From Cyanobacteria bacterium CYA (GTDB lineage Bacteria > Planctomycetota > Phycisphaerae > Phycisphaerales > UBA1924), in the NCBI GenBank assembly GCA_008363215.1, contig RHKP01000001.1, forward strand, positions 124,001 through 188,000: a DNA stretch of 64,000 nucleotides, read 5' to 3'. Below the pieces are notes generated by a model that did no database searches, was not told the DNA's origin, and saw nothing but the letters and a program-made list of their open reading frames with translations. Positions 16,761-24,855 of this stretch are shown piece after piece. Within the stretch, counting starts at the first letter, position 1; each line of letters opens with the position of its first letter. Made by a program: the position numbers and the translations under genes.

Positions 16761-17984
16761 ATGAGCACAGCCACGGTATCGTCGCATCTGGCCGCCCGTC
16801 GTCGCGTTGTCTGGCCCCTGGGCGCCGGGCTGACGTACCTGAATCATGGGTCTTATGGAAGTTGCCCGGCCTATGTGCTGGAGCGGCAGGACGAGATCCG
16901 CGCCCGCATGGAGCGCGACCCGACCCGGTTCTTCAAGGTCGATCTGGAGAAGTTGAGCGACCGCACCCGGTCGGCCCTGAGCGACTTGATCAACGCTCCG
17001 GCTGATGACATCGGGCTGATGGGCAACGGCACCGTCGCCATGGCCGTGGCGCTGAACGCCTGCTCGTTCGCCCCGGGCGACGAAGTGGTGGTGACTGACC
17101 ATGAATACTCGGCCACGATCAACGAACTCAACCGCATCAGCGAGCGCACCGGGGTGAGAATCGTCAAGGCCCAGATCAGGGTCCCGGTCCAAGGCGAGGA
17201 TCAGGTGTTCGAGGCGGTCACGTCGGCGGTGACGCAGCGGACGAAACTGGTGGTGGTCAGTCACATCGCCAGTGCCTCGGCGATCATCTTCCCGGTCGAG
17301 CGGATCAGTCATTTCTGCCGCGATCGGGGGATCGAGGTCTTGCTGGACGGGGCGCACACCCCCGGACAGGTGAAGATCGACATCGAGGCGCTGGCGCCGA
17401 CGTTCTATGCCGCCAGTTGCCACAAGTGGCTCAACGCACCCAAGGGTTCGGGCTTTCTTTATGCCCACCCTTCGGTGCAGGGGCGGGTGCGGGCGATGGT
17501 GCAGTCGTGCCGGGTGCATCTCAAACGGGCGCGCAAGTCCTTCCTGTGCGATACGGACTACGTGGGCACGGGCGACTACACGGCCAACCTGGTGATCCCG
17601 GACGCGATCGAGCACCTGGGGGCTCAGTTGCCCGGGGGGTGGGAGGCGATCATCGCGTCCAACCACGCCAAGGTCATCGAGGCCCGCTCGATGCTGTGCG
17701 ACCGCTGCCCTGTGCAGGCGATGGCCCCGGAGCAGATGATCGGGACGATGGCGTCGGTGATGCTGCCGGAGAACCCGGACCGGACGCGTCCGACCTGCTA
17801 CGAGGACTGCCTCCAGGACACGATGAACGAACGGCACGCGATCCAGATCCCGGTGTGGGAGATGTATCCGGTGACGCCCCGCGTGATGCGGATCAGCGCC
17901 CAGTTGTACAACCACATGGGCGAGTACGAGATGCTGGCCGAGGCGCTCAACGAGGAGTTGGAGCGGGAGAAGCAGTTGCGGTGA
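16761..17984 (+). CDS. PLP-dependent aminotransferase class V (isopenicillin-N-epimerase-like)
   Basis: This 407-residue fold-type I PLP enzyme opens with YLNHGSYGSCP, typical of the isopenicillin N epimerase/NifS-like group. GNGTVAMAVALNA marks the phosphate-binding turn and LLDGAHTPGQVKID holds the PLP-pyridine Asp. SCHKWLNAPKGSGF holds the Schiff-base lysine K222. Members act as epimerases, cysteine desulfurases or C-S lyases; the sequence does not decide among them. No cysteine-containing active loop like that of SufS is obvious. The gene is single, with 160 bp of non-coding DNA before it. Confidence 0.87.
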   Translation: MSTATVSSHLAARRRVVWPLGAGLTYLNHGSYGSCPAYVLERQDEIRARMERDPTRFFKVDLEKLSDRTRSALSDLINAPADDIGLMGNGTVAMAVALNACSFAPGDEVVVTDHEYSATINELNRISERTGVRIVKAQIRVPVQGEDQVFEAVTSAVTQRTKLVVVSHIASASAIIFPVERISHFCRDRGIEVLLDGAHTPGQVKIDIEALAPTFYAASCHKWLNAPKGSGFLYAHPSVQGRVRAMVQSCRVHLKRARKSFLCDTDYVGTGDYTANLVIPDAIEHLGAQLPGGWEAIIASNHAKVIEARSMLCDRCPVQAMAPEQMIGTMASVMLPENPDRTRPTCYEDCLQDTMNERHAIQIPVWEMYPVTPRVMRISAQLYNHMGEYEMLAEALNEELEREKQLR

Positions 17985-18083
17985 GGCGAAAAGTGGCCCG
18001 ACCGGGAGGAAGGGCTCTGGGGCGTCTGAATACCCTGGCGCGTTCGGGAGAACAGGATCCCCCGTGTCCACTCGGGCCTGCAT

Positions 18084-18413
18084 TCACCCGAACGTCTGTC
18101 CCGACTCCAGATCCTGCATCTTCCAGTGCAGGGTGCGGCAGATGCGGCTGAGGACAGGCCAGGCCAGGTCCTCTTCGATGACCGTGAGGATGGCCTGGCG
18201 GATGTCGGTCTGGTTGCTGGCGTATTCGATCGCCAGTCCGGGCCCGTGGATTACCTCGGTGCCGACGGTGCGTTTGGGAGAGCCGTCGGGCGCGGTGTTG
18301 AAGGGCGCCAGCGCGGCCAGGAACTCGACCTCGCTGCCCAGCGAGGCATAGCCCGAGCCCGGGTTTCCCGGGTCGTTCAGGCAGAACAGGGCGAGTTGAC
18401 GTTTCCGGGCCAA
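18084..18413 (-). CDS. Small hypothetical protein
   Basis: The protein has 109 residues starting from TTG at 18413, chosen because AGGAG lies six bases upstream. It has no signal peptide or membrane segment. Blocks such as GYASLGSEVEFLAAL, VIHGPGLAIEYASNQTDIRQAILTVI and LAWPVLSRICRTLHWKMQDL look like a small alpha/beta cytosolic protein. It follows the receiver-protein gene on the same strand with a 13-bp gap and may be co-transcribed with it. I do not recognise the family. Confidence 0.7.
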   Translation of the reverse strand: MARKRQLALFCLNDPGNPGSGYASLGSEVEFLAALAPFNTAPDGSPKRTVGTEVIHGPGLAIEYASNQTDIRQAILTVIEEDLAWPVLSRICRTLHWKMQDLESGQTFG

Positions 18414-18426
18414 TCCAGACTCCTGT

Positions 18427-18840
18427 TCAATCTTCGTCCTGCCCGTCGAAGTCTCGCTTCTGGATCAGTTCGTCAACCGTCTCAATCAGTCGCTGCAAGG
18501 GCACCGGCTTGAGAAGGTAGGCGTCAACACCCAGAGACTCGGCGTAGGCCTGGTGGCGTTTTCCTTCGTTGGCGGTCACCATCACCACCAGCGGGGAGTC
18601 CTCGTTGCCCTTGATTTTTTCGAGAGCCAGGAATCCCGATCTCCCGGGCAGCATCATGTCGAGGATCACCACATCGGGTTCGGCTTCCTGGCAGAGATGA
18701 ACTGCGGTGTTGCCGTCCGCGGCGGTGAGTGTTTCGGCCCCCTCGGCTCGGAAGGCGGCGGTCATCGACTCGAGCACATCGCGGTCATCATCGACGATGA
18801 GCACCCGCACGTCGATCAATCGCTCCTCGGACCTGGGCAT
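18427..18840 (-). CDS. Single-domain response regulator (receiver only)
   Basis: The protein has 137 residues from the ATG at 18840, with AGGAG six bases upstream; an ATG at 18858 is the alternative. It consists of one CheY-like receiver domain: IVDDDRDV (acidic pocket at residues 17-19), VILDMMLPG with phospho-acceptor D61, VMVTANEG with the switch threonine, and YLLKPVP with the conserved lysine. No output domain follows. It probably relays phosphate or binds a partner. No kinase gene is adjacent; the nearest kinases are at 38.6 and 49.4 kb. It lies between the acyltransferase and a small hypothetical gene on the same strand. Confidence 0.9.
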   Translation of the reverse strand: MPRSEERLIDVRVLIVDDDRDVLESMTAAFRAEGAETLTAADGNTAVHLCQEAEPDVVILDMMLPGRSGFLALEKIKGNEDSPLVVMVTANEGKRHQAYAESLGVDAYLLKPVPLQRLIETVDELIQKRDFDGQDED

Positions 18841-18859
18841 GGGCTTCTCCTGGGTCATC

Positions 18860-20002
18860 CTACGGCAGCCGGCTGAGTCCCTGCTCAGCCAGATAGCGAC
18901 GATCCCGTTCACTCTGCTCGCAGATCGACTCGACGTCGGCTTCGGTCAGCCAGTCGAGCGATCGCAACTTTTCCCTCAGAGCCGGCGGCACGGGCTGGTC
19001 GGTCTTTTCGTGCCGCGGTCTGCTCTTCCAGATCCGATGCATCCACAGGTACTGTTCCGGCGCGGCTTCAACCATCTTTTGGAGGGCGTATCGGTAGCGC
19101 GCGGTCAGATAGAAAAGGGGGTCGGGGCGGTGCTCCCAGTCCTCGGGGCGGATGGTGTCGACGATGTCGATCTGGTATCGCAGCCCGTGGACGCCGACAG
19201 TCCAGCCGAGGGCTTGTTCCCCCGGGCGCATGCGCCGGGCTACGGAACAGACCACGTTGGTGCGGTGTCGGATGGCCAGCAGTCCGATGGTCTTGTAGGT
19301 CGAGGTCAGGCGACCGAAGAAGGGCACGAACAGTCCCTTGTCGCCGGCGTTCTGGTCGGCGACGAAGCCGATGGGGATGCCCGAGTCGATCAGTCCGGGG
19401 AGTTCGTCGGCCACGCCGAACTTGTCGAGCAGAATCAACCCGCGCTTGGCGCGTGTGCGCCGGACCCATTGGTCCAGGGGCTTCATGTCGAGGGGGCGGT
19501 AGACGACGTGCATGGGGAAGCCCAGCACCGCCATGGTGTATCCGAGCACTTCCCAGTTGCCCACGTGACCGGTGAGCATGAGCAGGGGGCGGCCCTGGAA
19601 AACCGCGTCGAGCGAGCCGGCGAACGACCCGAAGCCGACGTGCTGAATCCACCCGTCGTCGTTGAGCAGCCGGGGGATGTACCCGATTTCAATCGCGATG
19701 CGGCAGAGATGCTCGTAACTGGAGAGCACAAGTTCGCGGGCGCCGATGCGGTCAATGTGGGGGAGGGCAAAGCGGACACGCTCGGCCGCCCGGTCGACGC
19801 GCCGGCGGTTGAAGCGTGCCGAACCGAAGGCTCGGCCGAGCGAGGCGGCGGCGCGCATGGAGGGTTCGACGCCGGCCACCTGGGGGATGGTGGTGCCCGC
19901 GCGTATCAGCGTGTAGAGGGCAGGGTGCGTCCATGCCGGCGCCCGGCGTTTCTTCCGGTCGCGCGGGCTGGCGTCGAAGACGGCCGGGGCATGCTCGCCC
20001 AC
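18860..20002 (-). CDS. LpxL/HtrB-type lysophospholipid (lipid A) acyltransferase
   Basis: The protein has 380 residues from a GTG at 20002, four bases after the stop of the upstream gene. It has the acyltransferase H-x(4)-E motif in TGHVGNWEVLGY and the family block FVADQNAGDKGLFVPFFGR (D-Q-x-x-x-x-G-x-x-V-x-F-F-G). RHRTNVVCSVARR and WEHRPDPLFYLTARY correspond to later conserved parts. Members transfer an acyl chain from acyl-ACP onto the lipid A precursor at the inner membrane. The N-terminal hydrophobic anchor is weak, so it may be peripheral. Lipid A-type lipids are plausible in planctomycetes, but the exact acceptor is unknown. It is part of a minus-strand run from 21371 to 18084. Confidence 0.88.
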   Translation of the reverse strand: MGEHAPAVFDASPRDRKKRRAPAWTHPALYTLIRAGTTIPQVAGVEPSMRAAASLGRAFGSARFNRRRVDRAAERVRFALPHIDRIGARELVLSSYEHLCRIAIEIGYIPRLLNDDGWIQHVGFGSFAGSLDAVFQGRPLLMLTGHVGNWEVLGYTMAVLGFPMHVVYRPLDMKPLDQWVRRTRAKRGLILLDKFGVADELPGLIDSGIPIGFVADQNAGDKGLFVPFFGRLTSTYKTIGLLAIRHRTNVVCSVARRMRPGEQALGWTVGVHGLRYQIDIVDTIRPEDWEHRPDPLFYLTARYRYALQKMVEAAPEQYLWMHRIWKSRPRHEKTDQPVPPALREKLRSLDWLTEADVESICEQSERDRRYLAEQGLSRLP

Positions 20003-20006
20003 GTGC

Positions 20007-21371
20007 TTAGTCCGGGATCGAACCGATCAGGGTCATCAGGCGGTTCTCGTTGAGAACGGGAACTGCGGCGGAGATGGCCCGCTCGAAGAGTTCGTCATAG
20101 CGTGCCACGATACGCTGGAGACGAACGTACTCCTGGAGAACCTCGAGCGGCGCCTCGGGCCCGGGCTGAGGCGGAAGGAGGGGCTTTTGTCCAAGGACGA
20201 GGAAGTCGACTCCGCCGGTCAGTTCGGTCTCAATCACGCCGCCCCAGTCGCGGATGACGGCTTCGAGGTCGGTGGCTTCTTCCTTCGACGCCACGCCGTC
20301 GCGGTTGGTGTCGAAGTTGCCGTAGACCAGGAAGCGGTAGATCTTGCTGGGGTCGTAGACGGGGTTTGCGATCACATCGCCGCGGACGATCGGATTGCCG
20401 CGTGACTCGCGCACGATGCGGGCGCGCGAGGTGTCGCTGTCGATGTCAACGACTTCGATGACGGCTTTGCCGTCGGCATACTCGCCGGTGTCGAGGTCAG
20501 GGCTGAGAGCCGCGGCATCGCGGTAGACCGAGAAGGTCTGCCCGAGGACGACGTGGTGCTTGCGCCCGAGGCTGATGACGACTTCGCCGGCCACCGGGCG
20601 GATCTCGATGATCTGCCCGTCGACCAGGGCGTACTCGTCCTTCGGCTTGAGGGCGTCATCGCTCTCGCCGCGCAGGCGCTTGAGTTGGTCGATCAGAACC
20701 AGGTTCTCCTGGCTGAGTTCATTGATGCGGTTCGAGAGATCGGCCTCGCGCTGTTCGTGTTCGGCGGTGCGGTTGGCCAACTGCTCGCGCATCTGCCCTT
20801 CCAGCCGATCGACGTTGCGGCGGTACTCCTCGATGCGGCGCTGATAGTCGCCGATTTCGGCCTGGAGATCATCGGTCGCCTTGCGGGCCGCATCCTCGAT
20901 GCTCTGCACACGGGCGGCCTCGGCCTGGGCGTCCTGCTGGGCCTGGGCGCGGGCCGAGTCGGCGGCTGCCAGACGCGCATCCATGTCGCGCAACTGGGCT
21001 TGCTGCGCGCGGATCTTGCCGAGCAGCGACTCACCCTGGGCCAGCAGCCCGCCGGCCTGCTGCTCGAGATCACTCAACTGCATGTCCGGGCGCCCGGAGG
21101 CGATTCGCATGATCTGCTGCTGGTTCTTCATCAGGTAACTGATGGCGCTGTCGCGACCGGCGCGGGTGACCACCTCGCGCACTGACGGGGCCTCGCGCTC
21201 CTCCGGGCGGATGAACACGTCGTTGCCCTCGCGCAGGGCGGTTATGTCGCGTTCGGCCGCCTGGCGCTGCGAATAGAAGACCATGGTCAGCACGAACAAG
21301 GCGGCGCAGAGCACCGCCAGGACCGTGATCGCGACTCCGACACCCACACCTGCGCTGGTTCGACCGGCCAT
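20007..21371 (-). CDS. Membrane-anchored coiled-coil protein of unknown function
   Basis: The protein has 454 residues from the ATG at 21371; the frame is open to 21575 but that part lacks coding character. An N-terminal membrane span (VGVAITVLAVLCAALFVLTM) is followed by a long coiled coil from about residues 60 to 230, with repeated heptads such as RIEEYRRNVDRLEGQMREQL. A beta-rich domain comes next (QIIEIRPVAGEVVISLGRKH, then VVLGQTFSVYRDA), and a C-terminal helical region. DTNRDGVASKEEATDLE resembles an EF-hand-like loop. The middle beta domain suggests binding or assembly in the periplasm. It is the first gene of a run leading to the acyltransferase. Confidence 0.75.
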   Translation of the reverse strand: MAGRTSAGVGVGVAITVLAVLCAALFVLTMVFYSQRQAAERDITALREGNDVFIRPEEREAPSVREVVTRAGRDSAISYLMKNQQQIMRIASGRPDMQLSDLEQQAGGLLAQGESLLGKIRAQQAQLRDMDARLAAADSARAQAQQDAQAEAARVQSIEDAARKATDDLQAEIGDYQRRIEEYRRNVDRLEGQMREQLANRTAEHEQREADLSNRINELSQENLVLIDQLKRLRGESDDALKPKDEYALVDGQIIEIRPVAGEVVISLGRKHHVVLGQTFSVYRDAAALSPDLDTGEYADGKAVIEVVDIDSDTSRARIVRESRGNPIVRGDVIANPVYDPSKIYRFLVYGNFDTNRDGVASKEEATDLEAVIRDWGGVIETELTGGVDFLVLGQKPLLPPQPGPEAPLEVLQEYVRLQRIVARYDELFERAISAAVPVLNENRLMTLIGSIPD

Positions 21372-21704
21372 CAACTTGCTCCGATCAGTTGTTCGGGGCT
21401 TCTCGGCCCACGGCGGACGACCCTCGTCCACCCCTTCGTGCTGTTCCCACCGCCCGATCCCGCGAAGGGCTTTCCGCGCTACGACGGAAAAACCTCCGGG
21501 GTTGCATCTTTGCGCCTCTAAGGCGGCAAGTCTCGCCTCTGGGCCGCTTCTCGTCAAGCCGGGCCCAATTTGCACTCCCCGGGGGTCAAAAGCCGGTTCT
21601 GCATGGAGTCATCCGCCCCGTTGGTGCTTGGACCGGCGACCGGCCGATAGATGCCTGCGGGGCGGACAATGCCCCGGTGGACAAGGCCACGGAGGGCCCA
21701 CATC
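21372..21704. other. Intergenic region, no gene seen
   Basis: This divergent region lies between the coiled-coil protein gene and the small membrane protein gene. I see no convincing reading frame, tRNA or clear promoter pair. Some short GC-rich inverted repeats occur around 21440-21560, without a T-run, so a structured RNA cannot be excluded or supported. Confidence 0.4.
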
Positions 21705-21950
21705 ATGCGCACACGGGGTCGATTCGGATTTCTTTTGGGATTGCTGGTCGGCACGGCGACCGTCGGCTCGGTCAGCCTGATGATGGGACAGTCTGACGCC
21801 CGGCGGCCCGGGGACCTTGAAGCCCTGCGGCCCGGTGTCTTTGATGTCAGTCACTCGCCGGATGGGCGCACCGCGTACCTCTGGGGCATCGACCCTGAAA
21901 AAGGTACGATGCGGCTGCTCGGACAACAGGCATTGCCCAACCCTGAGTAA
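21705..21950 (+). CDS. Small membrane-anchored or secreted protein
   Basis: The protein has 81 residues from the ATG at 21705, with GGAGGG eight bases upstream. The N-terminus (RTRGRFGFLLGLLVGTATVG) is a signal anchor or signal peptide. The remaining 50 residues include FDVSHSPDGRTAYLWGIDPE, which reads like one blade of a beta propeller (S-P-D-G-R-x-A-Y-L-W). It may be a small periplasmic protein. The MgtC-like gene follows 57 bp downstream. No family recognised. Confidence 0.6.
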   Translation: MRTRGRFGFLLGLLVGTATVGSVSLMMGQSDARRPGDLEALRPGVFDVSHSPDGRTAYLWGIDPEKGTMRLLGQQALPNPE

Positions 21951-22007
21951 GCGTTCGGTGAACCCATCGCCGGTGGATCGCCAGATCAGGGCGAAGGTCG
22001 AAGTTCC

Positions 22008-22559
22008 ATGAGCGCATTTCTGCTGGCACAGGACGCCGTCGAAGCACTTTCGATCCACCAGGCGGTGAATGCGGAGGTCGTGTGGTTGCGCATGGCGCTG
22101 GCGGCCTTGTTCGGCGTGGTCATCGGGTGGGAACGACGCATGTCGGAAAAGCCGGCCGACGTGCGCACGATGGCGCTGGTGTCGGCGGCAGCGGCGGCGT
22201 TTACGCTGATGGGTGTGCAGATCGGGGCGGCGGCTGAACCGGGCATCGGCATGAGTTATGACCCCAGCCGCATCATTTCCTACATTGTCTCGGGTGTGGG
22301 TTTCCTGGGCGCGGGCGCCATCCTGCACTCGAAGAAGTCGGTGACCGGACTGACGACGGCGGCGTCGATCTGGGCGGCCGCGGCCATCGGAGCGGCCTGT
22401 GGGCTGGGCGCCTACGTCATCGCCGCAGCGTTGTTCGTGATCACGATCACGATGCTGTGGGGCCCGTGGCTGACCTCTCGCGTGACGGAGAACGGGCACA
22501 ACGGACACGCACGTCACCGCGAAAGCAAGCCGGACGAGCCGAAGGAGCAGATCGAGTAG
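22008..22559 (+). CDS. MgtC/SapB family membrane protein
   Basis: This 183-residue protein has four or five membrane spans. It matches the MgtC/SapB family: RMALAALFGVVIGWERR with the conserved G-x-E-R, RTMALVSAAAAAFTLMG, VSGVGFLGAGAIL, VTGLTTAASIWAAAAIGAACG. The C-terminal tail is hydrophilic and His-rich. Members in pathogens support growth at low magnesium and modulate F-type ATP synthase or phosphate balance; function in environmental bacteria is mostly unstudied. It is convergent with the YdeI-like gene (13-bp gap). Confidence 0.9.
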   Translation: MSAFLLAQDAVEALSIHQAVNAEVVWLRMALAALFGVVIGWERRMSEKPADVRTMALVSAAAAAFTLMGVQIGAAAEPGIGMSYDPSRIISYIVSGVGFLGAGAILHSKKSVTGLTTAASIWAAAAIGAACGLGAYVIAAALFVITITMLWGPWLTSRVTENGHNGHARHRESKPDEPKEQIE

Positions 22560-22572
22560 TCGCACGAACGCA

Positions 22573-23037
22573 TCAGGATCGATGTTCGCCGGCGGCCAGC
22601 ATGGTGACGGCCTTGGCAATGCGCCGCTCCCGCGTCTCCGGCTTCTTCGCGTCCTCGATCCACTGCACGTATTCGCGCTGGTGGGTGTACGACAGCGTCT
22701 TCCAGAACACCGCGGCCACGGGCTCGGCTTTCATCGCTGCGTCAAAGTCCTTCGGCGGCGTGATCACGCGCGGCTGCGTGTCGAGTTCGATCGTGACCTT
22801 CACCGTATCGCCGGGTTGTTTGCCGATCCGCTCGCGGATGGCTTTGAGGATCGGAATCATGTGGCACTCGGAGCCCATGCGAACGGCCGTCCCGCGATAG
22901 GGCTGCCCGTCGAAGGTGACGCTGACCTTGGGGCGCCTGGAGCCGAAGGCCTCTTCGACGCCAAAGGGGATTTCGACGTAGGCCCCGCCGCTGCCGGCGG
23001 ACTGAATGGTCGCGGTGAACGAGCGTGGCTCGGGCAT
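22573..23037 (-). CDS. YdeI/OmpD-associated family protein (DUF1905 fold)
   Basis: This 154-residue protein starts MPEPRSFTATIQSAGSGGAY and carries an N-terminal DUF1905-like beta barrel (YVEIPFGVEEAFGSRRPKVS, GQPYRGTAVRMG). The C-terminus (AAVFWKTLSYTHQREYVQWI, then ETRERRIAKAVTMLAAG) is the YdeI helical domain. The family has been linked to protection against antimicrobial peptides and bacteriocins, but the biochemical activity is not established. The gene lies downstream of purB on the same strand, with a copy of the dispersed repeat in the 45-bp gap, so they may share a transcript. Confidence 0.85.
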   Translation of the reverse strand: MPEPRSFTATIQSAGSGGAYVEIPFGVEEAFGSRRPKVSVTFDGQPYRGTAVRMGSECHMIPILKAIRERIGKQPGDTVKVTIELDTQPRVITPPKDFDAAMKAEPVAAVFWKTLSYTHQREYVQWIEDAKKPETRERRIAKAVTMLAAGEHRS

Positions 23038-23054
23038 GTCGACGTCCCCTGCCG

Positions 23055-23079
23055 CTCCCTTACGGTCGCGGTTCGTTGA
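23055..23079. repeat. Copy A of dispersed 25-bp repeat
   Basis: The core TACGGTCGCGGTTCGTTGA, with CTCCCT before it, occurs in the gap between purB and the YdeI-like gene. It matches 22 of 25 bases with the copies at 24637-24661 and 33441-33465, in the same orientation. Confidence 0.75.
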
Positions 23080-23082
23080 GAT

Positions 23083-24855
23083 TCACACGCCTCTATCGCT
23101 CGAACCGAGTTGGTCGAGTTGGTCGGCGTACCGCTCGCGCAATGGCTCCACCACTGCCTTCAGGAACCGCTCCGTCTGCTCCACGCTCCGCCCGACGTAC
23201 TTCATCGGGTCCATCAGGTCCGACCAGTCGAGTTCGTGCGAGAGAGCCCCGCCGCGGGCCTTCGACCAGAACGCCCTGTCATTCTGAAGCCGATCGAGCA
23301 GATCGTTGTCGAGCCCTTGCTGCTTGACGCGCATGCCCGCGGCCTGTGCGTGCTGCCGGATGATCTCGTGATACTCCTGCCGGTCGGCCCCGGCTTTGAC
23401 GGCCTCCATCAGGATGTTCTCCGTCGCCAGGAACGGCAGTTCGGCCATCAGGTTCCTGCGCACCATCGCCTCGTGCACCACCAGCCCGCCGGCGACCTCG
23501 CGCATCAGGTCGATCGCCCCGTCAAGCGCGAGAAACGCCTCCGGCAGCGACAGCCGACGGTTCGACGAATCGTCGAGCGTGCGCTCCAGCCACTGCGTGG
23601 CGGCCGTGTCGTAGGCATTTCCGGCCAGGTTCATCACGAAGCGCGAGAGTCCGCAGATGCGTTCGCACTTCATGGGGTTGCGCTTGTACGGCATGGCCGA
23701 CGAACCGATCTGGTTCCTGCCGAACGGTTCGTCGATTTCCTTGCGGTTGGAGAGCAGGCGGATATCAGTGGCGATCTTGTGGAGGACTGAGGCGACAGAG
23801 GCGAGGTCTGAAAGAGTCTGAGCGTCGAGCACACGGGGATACGTTTGTCCCGACAGCAGGAACACGCGACCCCCTTGAGGGCCAACGAGCCGCTCCAACT
23901 GCTCGATCGGCCGGCCACACTCTTCACGCGACCGAGGTTGCCAGTCGTGGAACTCTTCATCTTCATCGTCGATGCGAGTGATCTCTTCTTTCTGAAGGCG
24001 CTGCATTCGACGGAGAAACCGCCACTCAAACTCGTCGACCAGTTCGGGTCGGTTATTGAAGAGCGCGAGGAACGAGGCTTGAGTTCCGGTCGCTCCACGG
24101 AGTCCTCGATACATCGACATGCAAGAGTTGCCCGTGAGCAACCGATCGCCCACCGCATGCAGACTCAGATCATGTGCCCACTGTGCGACGCGACGCCCCA
24201 CGGTGGTCGGTTGCGCCGCCTGATAGTGCGTGAATCCAAGGGTGGGCACGTTCTTCCACCGGTCCGCAGTGATTCCGATTGCGGCCACGCAGCGCCCCAG
24301 TTTCGACTCGGTCAAGTCAAGCGCTTGCTGAATGACGATGAGATCGGCGTTGCACACCACATCCTGGCTCGTGCACCCCAGGTGAATAATCGCCCGCGCC
24401 TTCGGGCACTGCTCGCCCAGGCAGTGCACGTGGCTCATCACGTCGTGGCGCAGGTCGCGCTCGAGTTCGGCCGCCCGCGCGATCTCCTCATCCGTAATCC
24501 CCCGCTCGACGACGGCGCGGAGTTCCTCGACCTGTTCTTTCGTGACCAGTGGCCCGGAGCGTGACGAGCCCGTAGCGCTCTGTCCGGACGGGCCGCGCCC
24601 GTGAGGGTGCGGTTCTTCGCCGGACGGCCCAGACCCCTCCCTCACGGTCGGGGCTCGTTGAGGCGATGAACACTCACTTGCGCTTCGGGCTCGTTCAGAA
24701 CTCCAGTCCTTGGTCACCTCGTATTGCGATTCCGCGACCGCCAGCCAGATCCGCCGCCACGTGTTGAACTTGTGCCGGGGACTCCACAGCCGCAGCATCT
24801 CCGGACTGGCGTTGCGCGTGGCGAGCGGGCTGGTGTAGGTGTCATTGGCGTTCAT
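23083..24855 (-). CDS. purB: Adenylosuccinate lyase, eukaryotic-like, with two insertions
   Basis: The protein has 590 residues from the ATG at 24855, with GAGG nine bases upstream. It catalyses two purine steps: cleavage of SAICAR to AICAR, and of adenylosuccinate to AMP. Blocks that follow animal adenylosuccinate lyase include SPLATRNASPEM, LRHDVMSHVH, IIHLGCTSQDV, TLGFTHYQAAQPTTVG and the family signature IGSSAMPYKRNPM. Compared from memory with the human enzyme, about 55 extra residues lie at ~48-103 and about 40 at ~275-315. The first insertion is the translation of a 131-bp inverted-repeat element (24564-24694). The second is in a less GC-rich stretch. Catalytic blocks are intact, so the enzyme is probably active. 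It overlaps the end of the Fic gene by 14 bases. Confidence 0.9.
   Translation of the reverse strand: MNANDTYTSPLATRNASPEMLRLWSPRHKFNTWRRIWLAVAESQYEVTKDWSSERARSASECSSPQRAPTVREGSGPSGEEPHPHGRGPSGQSATGSSRSGPLVTKEQVEELRAVVERGITDEEIARAAELERDLRHDVMSHVHCLGEQCPKARAIIHLGCTSQDVVCNADLIVIQQALDLTESKLGRCVAAIGITADRWKNVPTLGFTHYQAAQPTTVGRRVAQWAHDLSLHAVGDRLLTGNSCMSMYRGLRGATGTQASFLALFNNRPELVDEFEWRFLRRMQRLQKEEITRIDDEDEEFHDWQPRSREECGRPIEQLERLVGPQGGRVFLLSGQTYPRVLDAQTLSDLASVASVLHKIATDIRLLSNRKEIDEPFGRNQIGSSAMPYKRNPMKCERICGLSRFVMNLAGNAYDTAATQWLERTLDDSSNRRLSLPEAFLALDGAIDLMREVAGGLVVHEAMVRRNLMAELPFLATENILMEAVKAGADRQEYHEIIRQHAQAAGMRVKQQGLDNDLLDRLQNDRAFWSKARGGALSHELDWSDLMDPMKYVGRSVEQTERFLKAVVEPLRERYADQLDQLGSSDRGV
24564..24694. 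repeat. 131-bp MITE-like inverted-repeat element inside purB
   Basis: Terminal inverted repeats ACGAGCCCGTAGCGC (24564-24578) and the complement of ACGAGCCCGAAGCGC (24680-24694) match at 14 of 15 positions. Nested inside is a perfect 9-bp pair, CCGTGAGGG (24599-24607) and CCCTCACGG (24639-24647), and copy B of the 25-bp repeat (24637-24661). The element is read through in frame as a low-complexity segment of PurB. No clear target-site duplication is visible. Confidence 0.7.

Noticed and set aside
24564-24694. Reading the repeat-rich segment of purB as a frameshift or assembly error
   Set aside because: The frame stays open on both sides, the terminal repeats are well formed, and matching repeat copies occur elsewhere, so an inserted element explains it better.
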